Part shown: piece by piece, positions 12,314-26,885 of the stretch
Position numbering within the stretch: the stretch's first letter is position 1
Layout of the letters: every line of letters begins with the position of its first letter
Assembly: GCF_027744825.2 (NCBI RefSeq)
Contig: NC_071334.1
Coordinates: 68,050,937-68,114,936, forward strand
From: Synchiropus splendidus
Lineage: Eukaryota; Chordata; Actinopteri; Syngnathiformes; Callionymidae
Length of the DNA stretch: 64,000 nt
Direction: 5' to 3'
Program-made: the position numbers and the translations under genes
The notes under the pieces: generated by a model
Databases searched by the model: none
What the model saw: only the letters and a program-made list of their open reading frames with translations
Told to the model about the DNA's origin: nothing

Positions 12314-12779
12314 TCACGCTCCTTTTTCGTCGTGTTTATATCACGTGATGATCTTCCACTTTTCCTTGTCGACTCTCTCAATTGTGTGATGACAGGAAGG
12401 AAAATTTGCAAACAGTTACCACCCAAATATGTTCAGGACACTGAATGAGACACAGCAAACATCTAAACATCTAAATAAAAACTGATTCAACGGATGGATG
12501 TTTGGGATTGTAACGTTGGTGTGTCCACCATGATGCAGCTCGCTCATTTTCAGTTGAGCTGTCAGTGATGGAGGAAGGTCTGCTGCTTCACCTCGAGATA
12601 TTGTTCCGAAAACTCAAGACATAAAGGAGCAAGATCTGGACGACTCACTTTTATGGCTTCAGTCTGGTGCATGTTCAGTCCAGGATGGGACACAAATGCA
12701 ACTTGTTTTTTAAATTTTCTGACTTAAAATTGAAAAAAAAAATGCAATAAAAATATGTTTTAAAGATAATACGTAAAAT

Positions 12780-12988
12780 ACAGAGCCCTGGAAGTGACAT
12801 GCATGTGTTAATTTTTTTGGATGTAACATGCATGACTTTGTTTATTTTTTGCCCGAGATAGCAATTATTTCGAGATATTTTTTTTTAAATTATCTTGAGA
12901 TAACTGTTATCTCCGGCTAAAAAAAAATAAGGTCATGAAAGTCACATCCAAAGAAATAAACACGTGCATGTCACTTCCAGGGCTCCGT
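12780..12988. mobile_element. Fold-back MITE, about 205 bp
   Basis: The ends are inverted copies: GAGCCCTGGAAGTGACATGC at the left and its reverse complement (GCATGTCACTTCCAGGGCTC) at the right. The inverted match continues inward through the TTTGGATGT.AC.TGCATGAC-like block and a GAGATAAC/GTTATCTC pair around the centre. So nearly the whole element can fold into one hairpin. There is no coding capacity. Superfamily not determined. Confidence 0.75.
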
Positions 12989-15900
12989 AGTGAAAGGAAG
13001 AAAAGAAAAAAAGAATGCCGTCAACCCACACATTTTTATTTATCTAATGTTTGACCACAAAATGATTCTACATTGATTTTTAAAACAGATTCCATTAATG
13101 CAGCAAACATTCAGTAAGCACTGCTGCCTCCTCACTCACTTTGCTGTGATGCCGCTTGAATCTGGAAATGAGCCACGTGTTCCAACCAGTCACTTGGTAC
13201 AACCGGTTTCGAGGCTTCCACTGTTGACGCACAGTTGGTGCCTCGGTACGCACTTTTCAAAATAACCTGCTGGATGACTCTAATCACACGTCAAAGTCTC
13301 GACCCAGAGGACACATCAGCGGGGATCGTCCAGCTCCAGTTGTAGATCTGTTGTGGCTGCCATGCCCTTGTGTGCACCCTTTTCTGGACACGTATGAAAG
13401 CACTTGTACCGAAACAGTATGTGTACCGTTACACCACTGATGCTACAATAAAAAGCAGAGGTGTTCCAGCAACAAATAAAGCCTCACAATGCACACAGAA
13501 ACCTCATTGTTTCTTTTTTTTCCCGCAAAAATACATTGGTGGAAAAAATTCTGTGAGAATCACAGACTCATTTTGTGCATGATTATTGCATTTCAATACA
13601 GTACAGAAGGTGTGCGGACAGATGGCAGGAATGCTGAGAGGAAAAAGAGTTAACATTGTTTCCCCTGAATATTAAACGAAAATCAAGTGAGGCGATGAAT
13701 AGATGGATGAAGGCAGCAGAGATGAGCCAGGTGAAGGAGAGCAACCTTCCCCCATGCTTATCCAACTGGAAAAAAGGAAGGATGGGAAGATGAGGGGAGA
13801 AAAGATGGCCTTGTTTACTCTCCATTCTCCATGAGGGCAATAATGAAGGATGATGAGTGCTAGACAATAGGTGGGCGGGGTGGAGAGTGGGGCGGGGGCA
13901 CAGCAGGAGAAGGGCAGAATATAGAGGTGAAGGACAAGCTTTGTCTGGAGAACGCTTTATTAAATAGGCCGAAGTTAGGAAGGACATGGGATTTAATATT
14001 CCTCCGGTCGACTTCATTTCGAGGACAGAGACGTGCTCTGTTTATCTTCTCACAAGTTGACTGTTTAAAACACCAAAATGAGAGTGGATTTCAGAAACAT
14101 ACAACCACCTCTGGATTAGAGCTTGCAGAAGACTAATTGTATTCTTCATGAGCCGCCAGATCAAGCATGTCCTGCCTCAGCGGGAAAACTCGCAGCATGT
14201 TCTCCACGATTGTAAAAAAAAAAAAAAAAAGAAAAAATCTCCCCGGACATTCAAAGGCTGTCAAGTCTTCAAACTAAAGGGAAAGTGCTGGCGTCTATGT
14301 TTCACTCGCTGGAAGAAATTTGGAACAATCACACCACTGTGAAGTAAGTGATCCCACAGCAGGAATATGAAAAAAAAGAAAGATTGTGCGGTTCAGCAAA
14401 TTGTGGGGACTTTATATTTAGACATGGAAGAATTAAGACAGAGTTCGCTGACATCGGCTCATTCAGTTGACATCAACGCAGGCAGACGTCGGGGAATTCT
14501 CAAAATAGAAAGACAGGACACAATAATAAACACTTACATATATGGTTTGGTTGTTATTGCATTTTAGCGGTGATGTTAATGCAACTTGAATTCCCTGCTG
14601 AAGTGGTGGCAGATGCCTGGGAAATGATCGAAACAGACATGATAGGGCATTTGTGGACGGTGCAATAGGCCACACCTTCTCAGACTGACTTTCCTGTCAC
14701 CTACTGTCAGGTTGCACTCTGGACGTGGACTGGACTCACTGTCATGATTGGGCTTTATGATCATTTCAGCACATTATATTTTACTTCTTTGTTTCTACAG
14801 GGTTGACTGTGTCGTTTCTGTGGGAGTAAGGACTACTTTAATGTTAATATGCTGCCAACAACCCAAATTTCCCTATTGTGGTATGAAACATGGCAGTAAG
14901 CAGTCAGTCAATGAGTCAATCCAAAAAAAGTGAATTTGTTTAGTTCTTTATGCAGTGCTAAATGCAGCGTGACCTTCGCATAAAGGGCAAACATATGTTA
15001 AAAAGTGGTACCAAGTAAATCTCACCTGCATCAACAAAGATGAACATGGCACATCATTTCCAGTAAAATCACTGAGTGCTGAATATGCAGTGGACGGCCA
15101 AGTTCAAGAAACATATCAGACCAGCATCACTTCTCACCTCAGGAGCAACAACGTGATTTGAGCTATGTCTCAAACATCCCACAGAAACAACCATGAACAT
15201 GCATTTAACACGTTGGCTGAGTTTTATCTGTTTATAAGACTTAAGAAATTATTTACCACAATCCTCTTTACTTGCAATGTATATATCATTTAGAAGGTAC
15301 CCATGCAAAAATGTAATCTATGGTTATGTACTTTGAAATATTGTGACACATATTGTGACCATGGGTGGGAAAGTACATTCTTTACAGGGCTGCATTATAT
15401 GGTGAGATCACTGTGAGTGAGACTGCTGTCATGGCTACTTAAGGTCGGAACCAAGTGCAAGGTGTACTGGTCGACAGAAGGCTCGGAGACGAGAATAAAT
15501 TAAAGAATTTAATAAACAATGATGAGATAATACACAGACTGGAACAAACAGAAACGGATTACAAAAGGCGCCGGAACCAGAACGCGGACTGGGAACTACA
15601 CGCACTTGGAGATAAGCCCACGAGGCCCAACCAACGAAAAACACTTGGTGGTGGAAAACACACACACAAGGATATAACTATAGCAATGAGAAATAAAAAG
15701 TTAGATCTAGATAACACTCACACGAGGATAAACTCGCAAAGGAGAAAAGTGAAACAGAAATGGAGCGAGGGAAAACGAGAACTAAGAAAGCGGCTGAAAA
15801 GGGAATCGAGCGTGCACAGGATTTAGAAAATTCAAAGGGAATGTAGCGAGAGAGTTGAGTCGTGGAAGAGTTTACCATGAGGAACGCGAAGAAACCATCT

Positions 15901-18900
15901 GGCGGCACAAGCTGGCGTCGAAGGGTTGATATCCGTGGAAGGCTTGAGCATCAAATGCTCGCCAGCTGTGCCGTTCGAGATGCTGGAGGAAAAGCAGGAA
16001 AAGGGAATGCAGGAATAACTGTGAGTAACCAAAATAAAAGCACAGGAAGACATGGACATGACAATAATAAAACAGACATACAAGGTACGGACATGACCAC
16101 CACTAACACAATTGAGAGCTTTCCTGTGACCCAACATTTTTTGGATTCAGTGTGGCTCAGTAGGAGGACTGGGCACTTTTCAGGTTTGAACCGTTATGTC
16201 AGCCGACAGCCGACAGATAATTTTGGCAGTTACTTCATGTTGTGTTTTATTGCTTTCTGTTGGTTGCCACGACTTTATCCAGCTTGTGCTACCCAAAACT
16301 AGGACTCACTGGATCTTCTAAAATACAAACATCTTTCAAACCGTTGGCTTGGCTATCACAGCACCGAACAGATGCTGGTCGTCCAAGCCAGAAACCATGT
16401 GATCACAGGTCCCTCCTTTGCTCCCCTGCTTCTCTGTCGGAAGGCTTCAAGTCAGGAGCGAGATTTTGGGTCGTAAATATTGAACGCGCTTAATTACAAT
16501 TGTCAGCCCGACCCTTATCAGAGCCGATTATCCGGATGAATCCGCTGTCAACACACACCAGACACGAGGATTCTCTGAATGGATAACCTTATTAGAGTTA
16601 TAATTATGGGACATTTACCTTCCCTGCTCTGGAAGCAGCAAAATCGGGACAAAAGCAACCTCTTTATTGGGCCAAGTGGTGTTTTAACTTTTGTTCATAT
16701 GTGTTTTATCCAGCAGCTGTGGTCCCTCATCTGCAACTGCTATCTCCCCAAATCTCTATTCCACAGATTTGCTTTCAGATCAAACAAACAACTGGAACGT
16801 TTTCATCACCACATTTGGTGTAACAACCTGGAACAGCTGGATATGTGTGCGATTTGCATACTTCCTGCTGTGTAAAGCTAGTTGCATCTCCCTAGACGGG
16901 TGTAGTGCAAATGATAAACGGGATGAAGAAATCTTTTATGGGGAGCCTCTAATCTCTATCAACACAAAACATGTCACGATGTAAAGGACTGCTGCCATGA
17001 AAAATGTAAACAACCCTGTTTGAAAGGATTAGTTTCTTAAAGGAGGCGAGGACTGGGTCTGCTGGCATTTCTCATTTTCCTTCTGCATGCACATGTGTCA
17101 TGATGGGTTGTTATCATGGCGGTTCATTAGCATTTTTCATATCCTGCTGTCAAGTATTTCCGGCGTTCTATCTCTCTCCGCATCGGCGCTGTAAACAAGA
17201 CACAGAAGCTTGCCTGTGCACTAAAGGCAACCTCTCTAAAACAAATACATTTCAACTGTTAAACACTGTGGAACATCGCTCACTCAGATACCACATACAC
17301 AAAATCATCAGTCACTCAGCGGAATTTTAATAACTTACACTTTAAGCACGAAATGTAACGTTAGAAGCCGAGAGCGCCTGTTTTGTGGACCTCTGAGATG
17401 TTCATGGATGATAAAGAAGAAACCTGACAGCGCCCCTCATGCTCCGACCAGAAGCTGAACAGCTCAGTTCCAGGTAAAAAAAAAAAAAAAAAAAGATGAA
17501 AGCAGCGTTGAGAGGTGTCTCTCTTCTGTCATGTGCACCAGAGAGAATACACACCCACATGCACACACAACCGCCTACGCACATACGCTGAAGCATGGCT
17601 GCAAAGGCACATGCAAAGTCACTGAGTAATTAGACTTCACTTCAAAGAGCAGGACAGTTGTTTCGGAGAGGAACAGACCTGTGACATAGTCGGCTTCAGG
17701 TCGATCTAATTAAACCAGGATCTGATGCAGGAAGTTGGACCCATTTAATACGCATCTTTAATGGCGTGTTTGATATTGACAAGCTGTAATTTGACAATGA
17801 TTTTTAGAGGCAGGCATGTCACTCTAAAGGCCCTCTATAACTATAATTACAGTATATGACTTATGACGTTGGTCCATTATGTCAGTGATGTCCACAGCTG
17901 AAGTTGAAAGTACTGAAGGTGAAGCTTACTTTTCTATTTCCGATCAGACGTGGTCAGTTTCTAGTTATTCAGAAAGTAACATTCTGCTGTCTTTAGTGTG
18001 AGTTTTTGACGGCTGGATTCAGAGTCCATCACACTGTACATGCACGTCTGTGCCTGAAGGTGTTGCAGCATCGATGCATGGCTGAATGTGATCGTAACAG
18101 ACCGTCTCCACCTGTATTTGACGTGTAAATGAATCGTCCCTTATCGCTAATGCAGGCTTGTGATTTGTTTCATATTTGTCCTGAACTCAACACAGTGCTG
18201 CTTGTTTGCACCTCTCCTACAGTGACTGGAAAATCGTGTTGTTGCACATCCTTTAAGTCTGCTACGTTCCATAAAGGGCCACATTATGCTGAGACAAATG
18301 TTCAGGGCCATCAACACAAAAGATTTAAAATTGAAAACCGGTGGGAAGTAACATTACATGCTTAAAAAAATAAATATTCAAATATTCTGAATAAATTTTA
18401 AGTTGTTGAAAAATATTTTTACGTGCAGAATATCATGGTAAAATTCACAATTTAATATATTCAAAATATTACTTTTTTTAGGGACAAGAAATACTGTTAC
18501 CATTAGTATTACTCAGTAAAAGAATCAAATTTAAAAGTTTTTGTCCAAATTTAAATTCATAATTGACAATGAATGATAACTAGTTCTGACCTCATGAGGA
18601 CCAGATAAATACAGGCAAAGGGCTGTGTCTTGCCCTTGGACCGCACTTGATCCACCTGTGCAGCTGCAGAAGAGAGTGTGGCAACATCGACAAGTCACTT
18701 GGCTGCTGGAGACCAAAAGCGTGCCGCTCCTTGACGTTATCTTGTTTTCGTGATGTGGTTTGTTCATGAAGTTTTTCTAGGTCAATCTCGCATTTATTAT
18801 ATCATCTAAGAATTTCACACGTACAGCAAGTCAACTGTTTCCTCTGTGTGTGTGTATATATACAGACAGGCTGAGTGTTATTTTAATTCACATTTATTTG

Positions 18901-21900
18901 AAAGAAATATTTGGAATAGTTCTGCATGTGGCATCTGAGCAGGTCTGGTGAAGGTCTGTGCAGACAGTCCAAGCCTCCTGAGCACAGTGCGCCTTAAATC
19001 CACTTTATGTCGAGTCTGAAAAAACAACTCCTCCATCCTCACTGAAACTGCTGTCCATAAGTTTTCAGAGCAGACTGAAGTGGGGCATATCCCCTACTTA
19101 ATTACTGCCGAGCTAATTGAATCCCAGTGTGAGTCATGTATGACTGTGTGACAGAAGCGAAATGAAACAGTATTAAGCAGCCAAGAAGATAATCCATTTA
19201 GGAATGTCGGCAAATGGGAAGGATTAGTTCACGCAGCTCCATGTGGCTCATCGGTCAGGAGGCATCAGCTTTGTTTGAAAACTGATTCATGTCTCTGTTG
19301 CTTTTGTATTGAAAAGAAAACTGTATTTATTCATGAATCTGCTTTGTAAACAAACAGAAATGTTCGCACTAACATTGATAATTTCCATATGAGGCAGGCG
19401 TGGAGTTGAGGCACAATTTGAAGGCATCATGACTTGGCACCGCTTCTTGTGCCTCTACATTGAGTCTCTCCCAGATCTATCATTCTAGCCAGTGTATTGA
19501 CTGGTCTCAGTTGCTGCTTTTCCATCGGGATAAATGCCTGGTCTGAATGATGCTTTGTGCCGGATTTGGCCAGTGTTGCCAACTTAGCCAATTTTCACAT
19601 CTTTCCAAACCTTATTTGGCAACTTTTACTGTGTAAATCGACAGTTTTAGTGACTTAATGTCGTAGTAGTAGTGCTTTTTCAGGCAATATCTCGTGCCTT
19701 GGCCCTGTCTCTTTCACTCAGTGGCATCTGTCTCACTGACTACTGAGTCTGATTGTGTCATGTCCTCCTGGTTGACATTCAGTGCAGAGACAATCGAGCT
19801 GTAAGGAGTTCACCGCAGTGACAAGGGGTGGCGCTGTGAGCTCTTCTGTCCTTCTGGTTCCTGTGACCGTAGGAGAAGAGCAAAGCCGTTCAGACTGTTA
19901 AATTGAACTCTGTGGACAGCGATCGTGACTGCTGAACAAGTGTAACTTTGGAGGTCCAGAGCCCTGGTTCACCGCCATCATGGAGCTGTCGTCATTGTCA
20001 AACACGCTTCCTTCGACAGGCTTTTTGATTAAACTTTAGCAAGTTTATTAATAAAAGAGTGTTGTTTATGTATTACAAGAATGATAGATTTGGAGTATCG
20101 GAAGAGTTGCGCTTTCATTAGCGGCATGAGCCTCGACTAGCTTAGCAACCATGCTAACCGTTGCTAACATAACCCAACAAATCACGTCTTCTTATCTTCT
20201 TGAGAGAGCTAACAATCAAAACAACCTGGGGGAAGGAAGTTGAAGACAAATCTAGACATCTGCAGATCATCATCGCGTTACGAAACAAAGCTGATATCAG
20301 GTTGATGTATTCACTGTGGAGAATGGCTCAGACTGAGGAACACATACTGCACATCAGGTTTCACACACGACTTCTCCATTTTATAGGAGGTTATTCGACA
20401 CAATTACACTGTAGCCGCACCTCACCCAGTCTGGTCATAGTCCAGCTACTCAGCTGCATGCTAGCTCAGTCTCAGTCAGTCTTTTAGCGACTTCAAGAAC
20501 CACCAATAGCAACTTTCCTAACGGAGGCGTTGGCAGAACTTTGATGGAGAGTGGTGGATTGTGATGTTTGTTGACCGGGTCTGCGCCGTCTCGTGGTGTC
20601 TGGGCTGAGTGTTGTGTCACTGCACGTCTACCCCAGGTGACACGTCAATGGCGGACGTGTCTGCCCTTTGGCTTTACTGCATTAAAAGCTTGTTGCGTGG
20701 GAACGCGCATCTGAATTGGACAGCACCTTTAAACACTGAAGAATTCATTCATCCCGGCTGAGGAAAGTGGCCCCAACTGTCAGGCGTCTGCTGTCTCTCC
20801 AGAGGGCCGTGAACGCTCCTCTGGGGCCTCATACAGGAGGTGTTGCGTGATTAGGCTTCAGTCAAGGATGGAGGCCTGACTAATCCAAACACTGGATCTT
20901 TAACCAGCTCTGGGGAACATATTCAAAGTCTGTTTCATTCGCTGTGTTGCCTCTCCATTTAATGTTGCATTTGTTACTACAGGTCCTCTGCTAATTGCTA
21001 CCAGCGCATCTCATCTGTCGCCGTGGAAACGCACCCTCCGGGGACTCCGACAAGCAAACCCCATCTTTTAGACAGTAATCAGGGGACCGGAAGCAACGAG
21101 TGTGACGCCCGACTGGCTGCTGTTTGTTGCTGGTTCAGGTTTTACAGTAGTGCTCCTCCTCTGTGATCCATCTGAGAGTCAATGGTGGGAAGCTGCTGTT
21201 TTCTCCTCTGTGATCAGCCTGCTTCCGTCTTCTGTCCTTTGCTTACCATCCTCCCATCATCCCTCTTCCTCCCTGTGTGACTCTGGCCCTCCCTCACTTT
21301 CTGCACCAGCAGGCTACAGATGGTGCCTAATGGTCACGCAGCTATGTGTAACGTCCTTGTGAATCATTTTGTAGGCTCGACCGGAACCTGTGGACAGGAA
21401 CTTGTTTGGAATGTGTGAACACCGAAAACACAGAACAGGTGAGAAAATAAACTAAGGGGTTATCACTTAAAAATGTAATCGTCGGAAGGTGACAGTACAG
21501 TTGACAAATGACTTTTATAATATGCTATATTTATTACCGGAATAAATCTTTTTTTTTTTTTGTGGCCTGACATCTTCAACAGGATGGTGTCAAACTCAAG
21601 CACCGTCAGTAAGTAAGTAAGTACATACCAAGTGACCTGAAATAGTGAGAATTCGGTCCTGGAACCACTTGGAAAATTACTCAGGAAACTCCATAAACAT
21701 GCAAGCTGTCACTTGGACAGAGTCGCTATTTCATGCGTTGGAATTCAGTACAAGTTGATGGATTGTCAAATAATTGCATGACATGTGAGACCCGTGTTAT
21801 CATCCTTGTTTGGTCCGTCTTCTTTAGTTGTGTCGCATCAGGTTTTGGGCCTAGTAACCTCAACAGATGGGTGGTGGGTGTGCACAACAGGCATTCAGCT

Positions 21901-24690
21901 GCAGCATTGCAGCACTGCGTTTTCAGAGCCACAGCTCCAGGCTCGGCAGTGGGAAACATCGGAGTGAAATTGCATCTCATGCAGTGTAACACACCGCATA
22001 ACAAATGTTCATATGTCTAGTTTTATTTTACTCTGTAACTATGCTCGTGGAACACAGCTATATATTTAGCAAAAGAACGTTAGGCCTGACGCATGTTGCT
22101 GTCCAGCTCACCTCCACGTTCTTTTATAACTTTGCTTGTTCTCGTGCCCAAATATGAAGCCCAACTCTGTCTGAAAACTTATCATAGTGCGTTTCCCCGG
22201 GCAGTTCTGTCGGTGACAGTCCTGTCTCCAGCTGTACCAAACTTCCTGTTCTCAGTTTGACATCTGTTTCTTTACTCTGTTGTCAAGTCGACTGCGTTTT
22301 TACTTTCTTACTCAATTATTATCTTAACTACATTTTGGATTTTCCTCTGGTCTTGAGGATTGTTGCTTAACAATGACTGAAAATCTTTGTTAGTGTGACT
22401 GTTTTTTCTTCTGGGTCACAATATAGTCCGACTAGAATGGACCCAGCAGAAACAGAGGCTGACGGCCGTGCGACGCTGGCAGATTCTCGCTACACATCAG
22501 ACCTGCTGCTGCGGCTGCGTCCATGTCTGCGCCTGCTGCATCTCAGTACGCTGCATCATCACCTGCAAGTCTGTATCCCATCTGGTGCACATGAACCATG
22601 CATTGCCTTGCATTGCTGTTTTTTCCCCTATTTCATGTTCAATGTCACCGCTTGCAAGACTTTCACAGCTGAGATACGATGTGTTTCATCATCCGTTCTA
22701 TTCGATCCCGCCCAGAACTTATCTCTTTGGAAGACGTTCATTTTCACCATCTTTTTGTACAATCCTTTTTCTCCTCACACTCCTCTAATTCCACTCGCCA
22801 TATTGAAGTAAAATCGTGAATCAAACATGATGCACAACATGCAACTCTGACCGGTATCTGCACAGAAACTCTGAACACAATTCTCTCCCACCCCAAAAAA
22901 GTACAGCTCCACAGTCGGAGGGTGACGGCATATAAGAAAAATATCACTCCATATTTCACCGCGCGAGCGAAACATGCATTGTAAAAGAAAAAAATTAAAA
23001 AACTGCTCTGTCATTGTTATGAATTCATCATGTTGCAGCTAAGACACAGATATTCAAGTGCTCGCCACTGAGATGCTTCAGAGAACTGTGTTATTGGATG
23101 AGTGAGGATTATCAGTCATTGGCTCTTGTTTCCTGCCGTCTGATGGTGTTAAGAAACAGATACTGAAAACCTGACTGATTTTCATCTTGCAGAAGAGCTG
23201 CAGAACACTTTCCAGGAACTTTGCTGAAGCGAGACAAACTTGTTCCCCGTCTGCTAAATCAGATGTTGCTCTTGCTCTGGGGTGTTTAGGAACAATCTCG
23301 GCCAAGGCTATTCATCACAGCTTCATTGAATCCCAGGCACAGGAACTGAACACCTGATCTCATTTAAAGTTCACTTTTCCTCGTGACTCAAAGTGAGATA
23401 TCAGTGTAGCTAAGTAAGTTAAAGAGTGTCTGAGTGAAGCGTTTACAATGGCCTCAAGCTTATATGATGTTTGTGATGAGAAACATGATGGGATTTGAAC
23501 CAGATGAAGGAGGAGATGCAGCTTTTATGCCACTTTGGAATGTCTGAAACTGATTCCCAAGGGGGAATTGATGAAGTGCAGACACAATAATTTGCTGTAA
23601 ATTCTATATTTTCGGTGAAAGATTTTTGCTCTTCCGATGACACATTCTACTTTCGCTGTTCACCCGTCTAATTCGTTTCAATGTCCCATTAAATGGCTAT
23701 TGTTACTGACAAAGACAGCAAATCACCAATTCATCTTTCTTTTGCGCTTGGCTCTTCAGGGTCGCAGGATACTGGAGCAAATCTCCGCTTCAGTGGAGTG
23801 AGACACTTCAGTCTATCAGGGGGCCCATATGCCAGACAGCCACTCTCATCTATGGAGCTTTTTAGTGCAGTGCTTTCGGGCCGCAGCGATACAGAACCCA
23901 GTTCTGTTTTCATGTAGAAGATATACTTCATGTTCTAATTTCCGGTTGACTTTAAGGGTTAGACACTACAAACAAGAACCACCCCCAACAATAAGTCAGG
24001 GTCACCGACCCCCATGAATTAACACAGTGTCGGTCCGATCCAAGTTCTGTATTGAACGACTTTTATTTGCACAAATCTGGTTTCTCAGTCTCAGATTGGA
24101 AACATTTTTAAACATTGGATCTTTGTCTCCATCGTGACACTTGATCCAGCTACTTTGATAACAACAATGTCAGTACCCTGTCTGCCTTGTCTCCATTGGT
24201 GGCTGCTCAGTACAGGGCGCCAGGGCGCTACCCCACTACGCTCCACAGTGTGTTGAAGACATTGGAAAATGAGTAAATAAATCCTGAACAATGGGTTTGT
24301 TCTGTTAGAATATTATATAGACAACAAGTTGTCCTGTCATCAGTGTATCATTGATGTATTTCTTCCTGAAATATTGACCATTGACTCCCAAAGTCTCTGC
24401 ATGTGCAATGGCTCCTTTTCAGTGTGACAAATAAGATGAAGTTGGGGCGCCCTCAACCTGCGCTCAGAACTGTGTGTGATTTACAAATCACCACCTTTCT
24501 CTGTATGCCAAGTCTCAAGACTCAGCTCGGGCATCAGGTGTGGCCGATAGACAGGTCAACTTGCGGGAGTTGGAGACAAAATCAAAAGTGAATAAAATGT
24601 TCATCACACAAACAGCTTTTGAAATGCTGGGTAAAGTGTAACGTCTTGTGATCCCACAGACCTCAGCTCTGGACAAGACACCGAGGCTGA
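12989..24690. other. Gene-poor region, no gene supported
   Basis: About 11.7 kb with only short, domain-free open frames. A short poly-A tract at about 14215-14231 and another at about 17476-17494 break frames. The stretch at 15440-15850 is open over 123 residues and rich in charged residues, but matches nothing I recognise and may be repeat-derived. No splice-consistent exon chain was found. Conserved non-coding elements cannot be excluded from sequence alone. Confidence 0.45.
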
Positions 24691-25160
24691 ACTCCAGTTC
24701 CTTCCTTAATCCTCAGCTTCAGTCCTTAGTCTTTACCCCTCAACCTCATTCCTCAAAACCAAAGGTTATGGAAGATTCTCCTCCTCAGAAATGGGACACT
24801 ACTTCATGCAGCTAAGTCCTTGTCGGGGCAGCATTACACCAAAACAGTGTTCCATCTGTCAATTCAGAAGATGCAAGACAATAATGCTGCCTGCAGCTGT
24901 GTTTATGTCTTCTGTCTTTTATATCTCCGTTAACAAAGAAAATACTTACATTTGTAGCTTGGTCTTTGATGCCATCCTGTGCAAAGGATTCGGAGTGTTC
25001 CTCAATACTGAGGGAGGTCGCGGAGTTCCTGAAGATTGAGGAAGCTCTGCTCCTCAATTTAACTTCCTTAGAATTGGGACAGTCCTTGTTCCTCGGAAGA
25101 ACACGCATTTTTGAGGATTGAGGTTGAGAATTAAGGAAGGAATTGGAACGCACCCAAGTT
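24690..25160. mobile_element. Degenerate fold-back repeat (possible MITE)
   Basis: The left part, with CCAGTTCCTTCCTTAATCCT near 24694, is an imperfect inverted copy of the right end, where AATTAAGGAAGGAATTGGAA lies near 25129-25148. CCTCAA/TTGAGG motifs recur inward on both sides. This suggests an old element with inverted ends of 40 bases or more. No coding capacity. Confidence 0.5.
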
Positions 25161-26560
25161 TTCTGAGAAATAAAAGATTCATATTGATATATATATATAA
25201 GATTAATATATAATAATATTAAGATTAATATATATAAAATGTTCACATTTAAATGTTAATATTTCACTTGCCAACAATGGCAACAATAGTAACTCAGATA
25301 AGTAACTTTAATCTGATGGCTGGATTTGAAATAGTAACACGTTACTCACAAAAACAAAAAAAACAAAAAAAGTGCTACTGGCATCACTGCATTTGACAGA
25401 ATTGAAAGCCATAGCGGTTGCTCCAACGCCTGTGTTGATGGAGCGTGTACCTGAAGCTGGTGACCACTGGTGACTGTTTCAAGTCTTGTAGTCCAGTACT
25501 GACTCGTAACATCAGCTTGACCTTGCCATCAGTCTCTTTTCCACATTTGATTTGTCACACCGTTACGACAATTGTATCGTCATATGGATGTGTGCTGTGC
25601 TGTCTTCTTCGCTTCTTAGAGAATTACAGCGCCCGCTAGAGGTCTAGCATGTGTACTACATTGTTGTAGGTGTTCATCGATTTGAGCAGCATGACAAAGC
25701 TCCATTTTTTTTCCAGAACTTTCCTGGAAAAAAGGATCATATAGGAATACTGATCGTCTTTATGTGCAGCCAAAGCATCTCTGTTGAGACACCACGCTCA
25801 CACTGTTACCAACATGTCAAGCAGCTTGAGACCTTATCTCAAAACGGAGGTGGAGAGGCAGCGAATAAATGAGAGCACTTGTGTGTGAGAGCCACAGTTA
25901 TTGGTGTGATGTATTTAAGCCACTCTGTGTGTGTTTGTATTTAATACACACCTGAGGCCATGTGTAGAGGATAACTGTCGCGTGGTTGCCCTCACCAGTA
26001 AATGAAGGACCAGGGCTATGAGCTGGCTGTGCAGAGGAGTCATCCTCCACAATGAGCTCAAGCACACGCTCCAAAAAAGAAGTTGTCACGAGGGCAGTGG
26101 GAGAGAAGGACTCGCGCTTTTTTAATGTCACATTGCAAGAGTTAAATCCTAATAACAACCTAGCAACTTCTGTTTCAACATTCGTATTGTTTCAGTAAGG
26201 CTAGTCACAGATGAAAATGTCGGCAACCTTGTATTGTAATGAGTTAAAAAGGATTATCATTTAATCTTTCTTTAGTTTTATATAATTATATTTATCATTC
26301 TTTAATGTGCTGAAGTGCAACAGAGATGTGATTTAGTAATGATCATGAAATATACGTGGGAACCAAACACATGCTGGGTCATAGCACATCATTTTTTTTT
26401 ATATTTTTCCAATTGGTATTGCAAATTCAATTTTCAGATCCTCAGCAATGAAATGAACCATAAGACAGTAAGTGTTCCAATATGTTTTCCATTGTTTACC
26501 AATACAGAAATGTTCAGTAGCACAGTGCTGCGAATCTCAGAGATGAACATAACACAAACT
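25161..26560. other. Non-coding stretch, nothing supported
   Basis: AT-rich sequence with short open frames that carry no recognisable domain. Confidence 0.4.
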
Positions 26561-26572
26561 TCATTTATGGAC

Positions 26573-26885
26573 AAGGTCGAACAATGGATGTCAGTGATAC
26601 GCTGACAAATAGTTTGGCTTGTCTGCTGGTAGAAATTATGCTGTGCCATGGCTGTCTAATCTGATATTTTGCCGCTGTTTTGGGGGATGTAGCGCAGCTA
26701 GAGGTTGGAAATGGCATTACATGTAAGTAACGGCATCGCATTGGTGGTTCAGTGGTAGAATTCTCGCCTGCCACGCGGGAGGCCCGGGTTCGATTCCCGG
26801 CCAATGCAACAAACCTTTTTTCTTCGAGTCATTTTGAATCATGGTACTGCTCAAGGTGTCACATAGAAACTTTAACTACATGAAG
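26573..26885 (+). repeat. Duplicated block carrying a tRNA-Gly gene, copy 1
   Basis: Sequence on both sides of the tRNA matches 32237-32590: GATGTCAGTGATA.GCT.ACAAATAG and GAAATTATGCT upstream, ATTGGCATTACAT-like just before the gene, and GTGTCACATAGAAACTT.AACTACATGAAGCAGC downstream. The tRNA itself is identical, while the flanks have diverged and gained small indels. Confidence 0.8.
26738..26808 (+). tRNA. tRNA-Gly (anticodon GCC)
   Basis: 71 bases with all cloverleaf features: acceptor stem GCATTGG/CCAATGC, D-arm with TGGTTCAGTGGTA (A box), anticodon loop CTGCCAC giving GCC, and T-arm GGTTCGATTCC (B box). A T-run for Pol III termination (CCTTTTTTC) lies about 5 bases downstream. It reads glycine GGC/GGU codons. 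It is identical to the two other copies in this window. Confidence 0.97.

Noticed and set aside
15440..16300. Overlapping plus-strand open frames of 123 and 146 residues
   Set aside because: Charged, domain-free sequence without splice partners; probably chance or repeat-derived.
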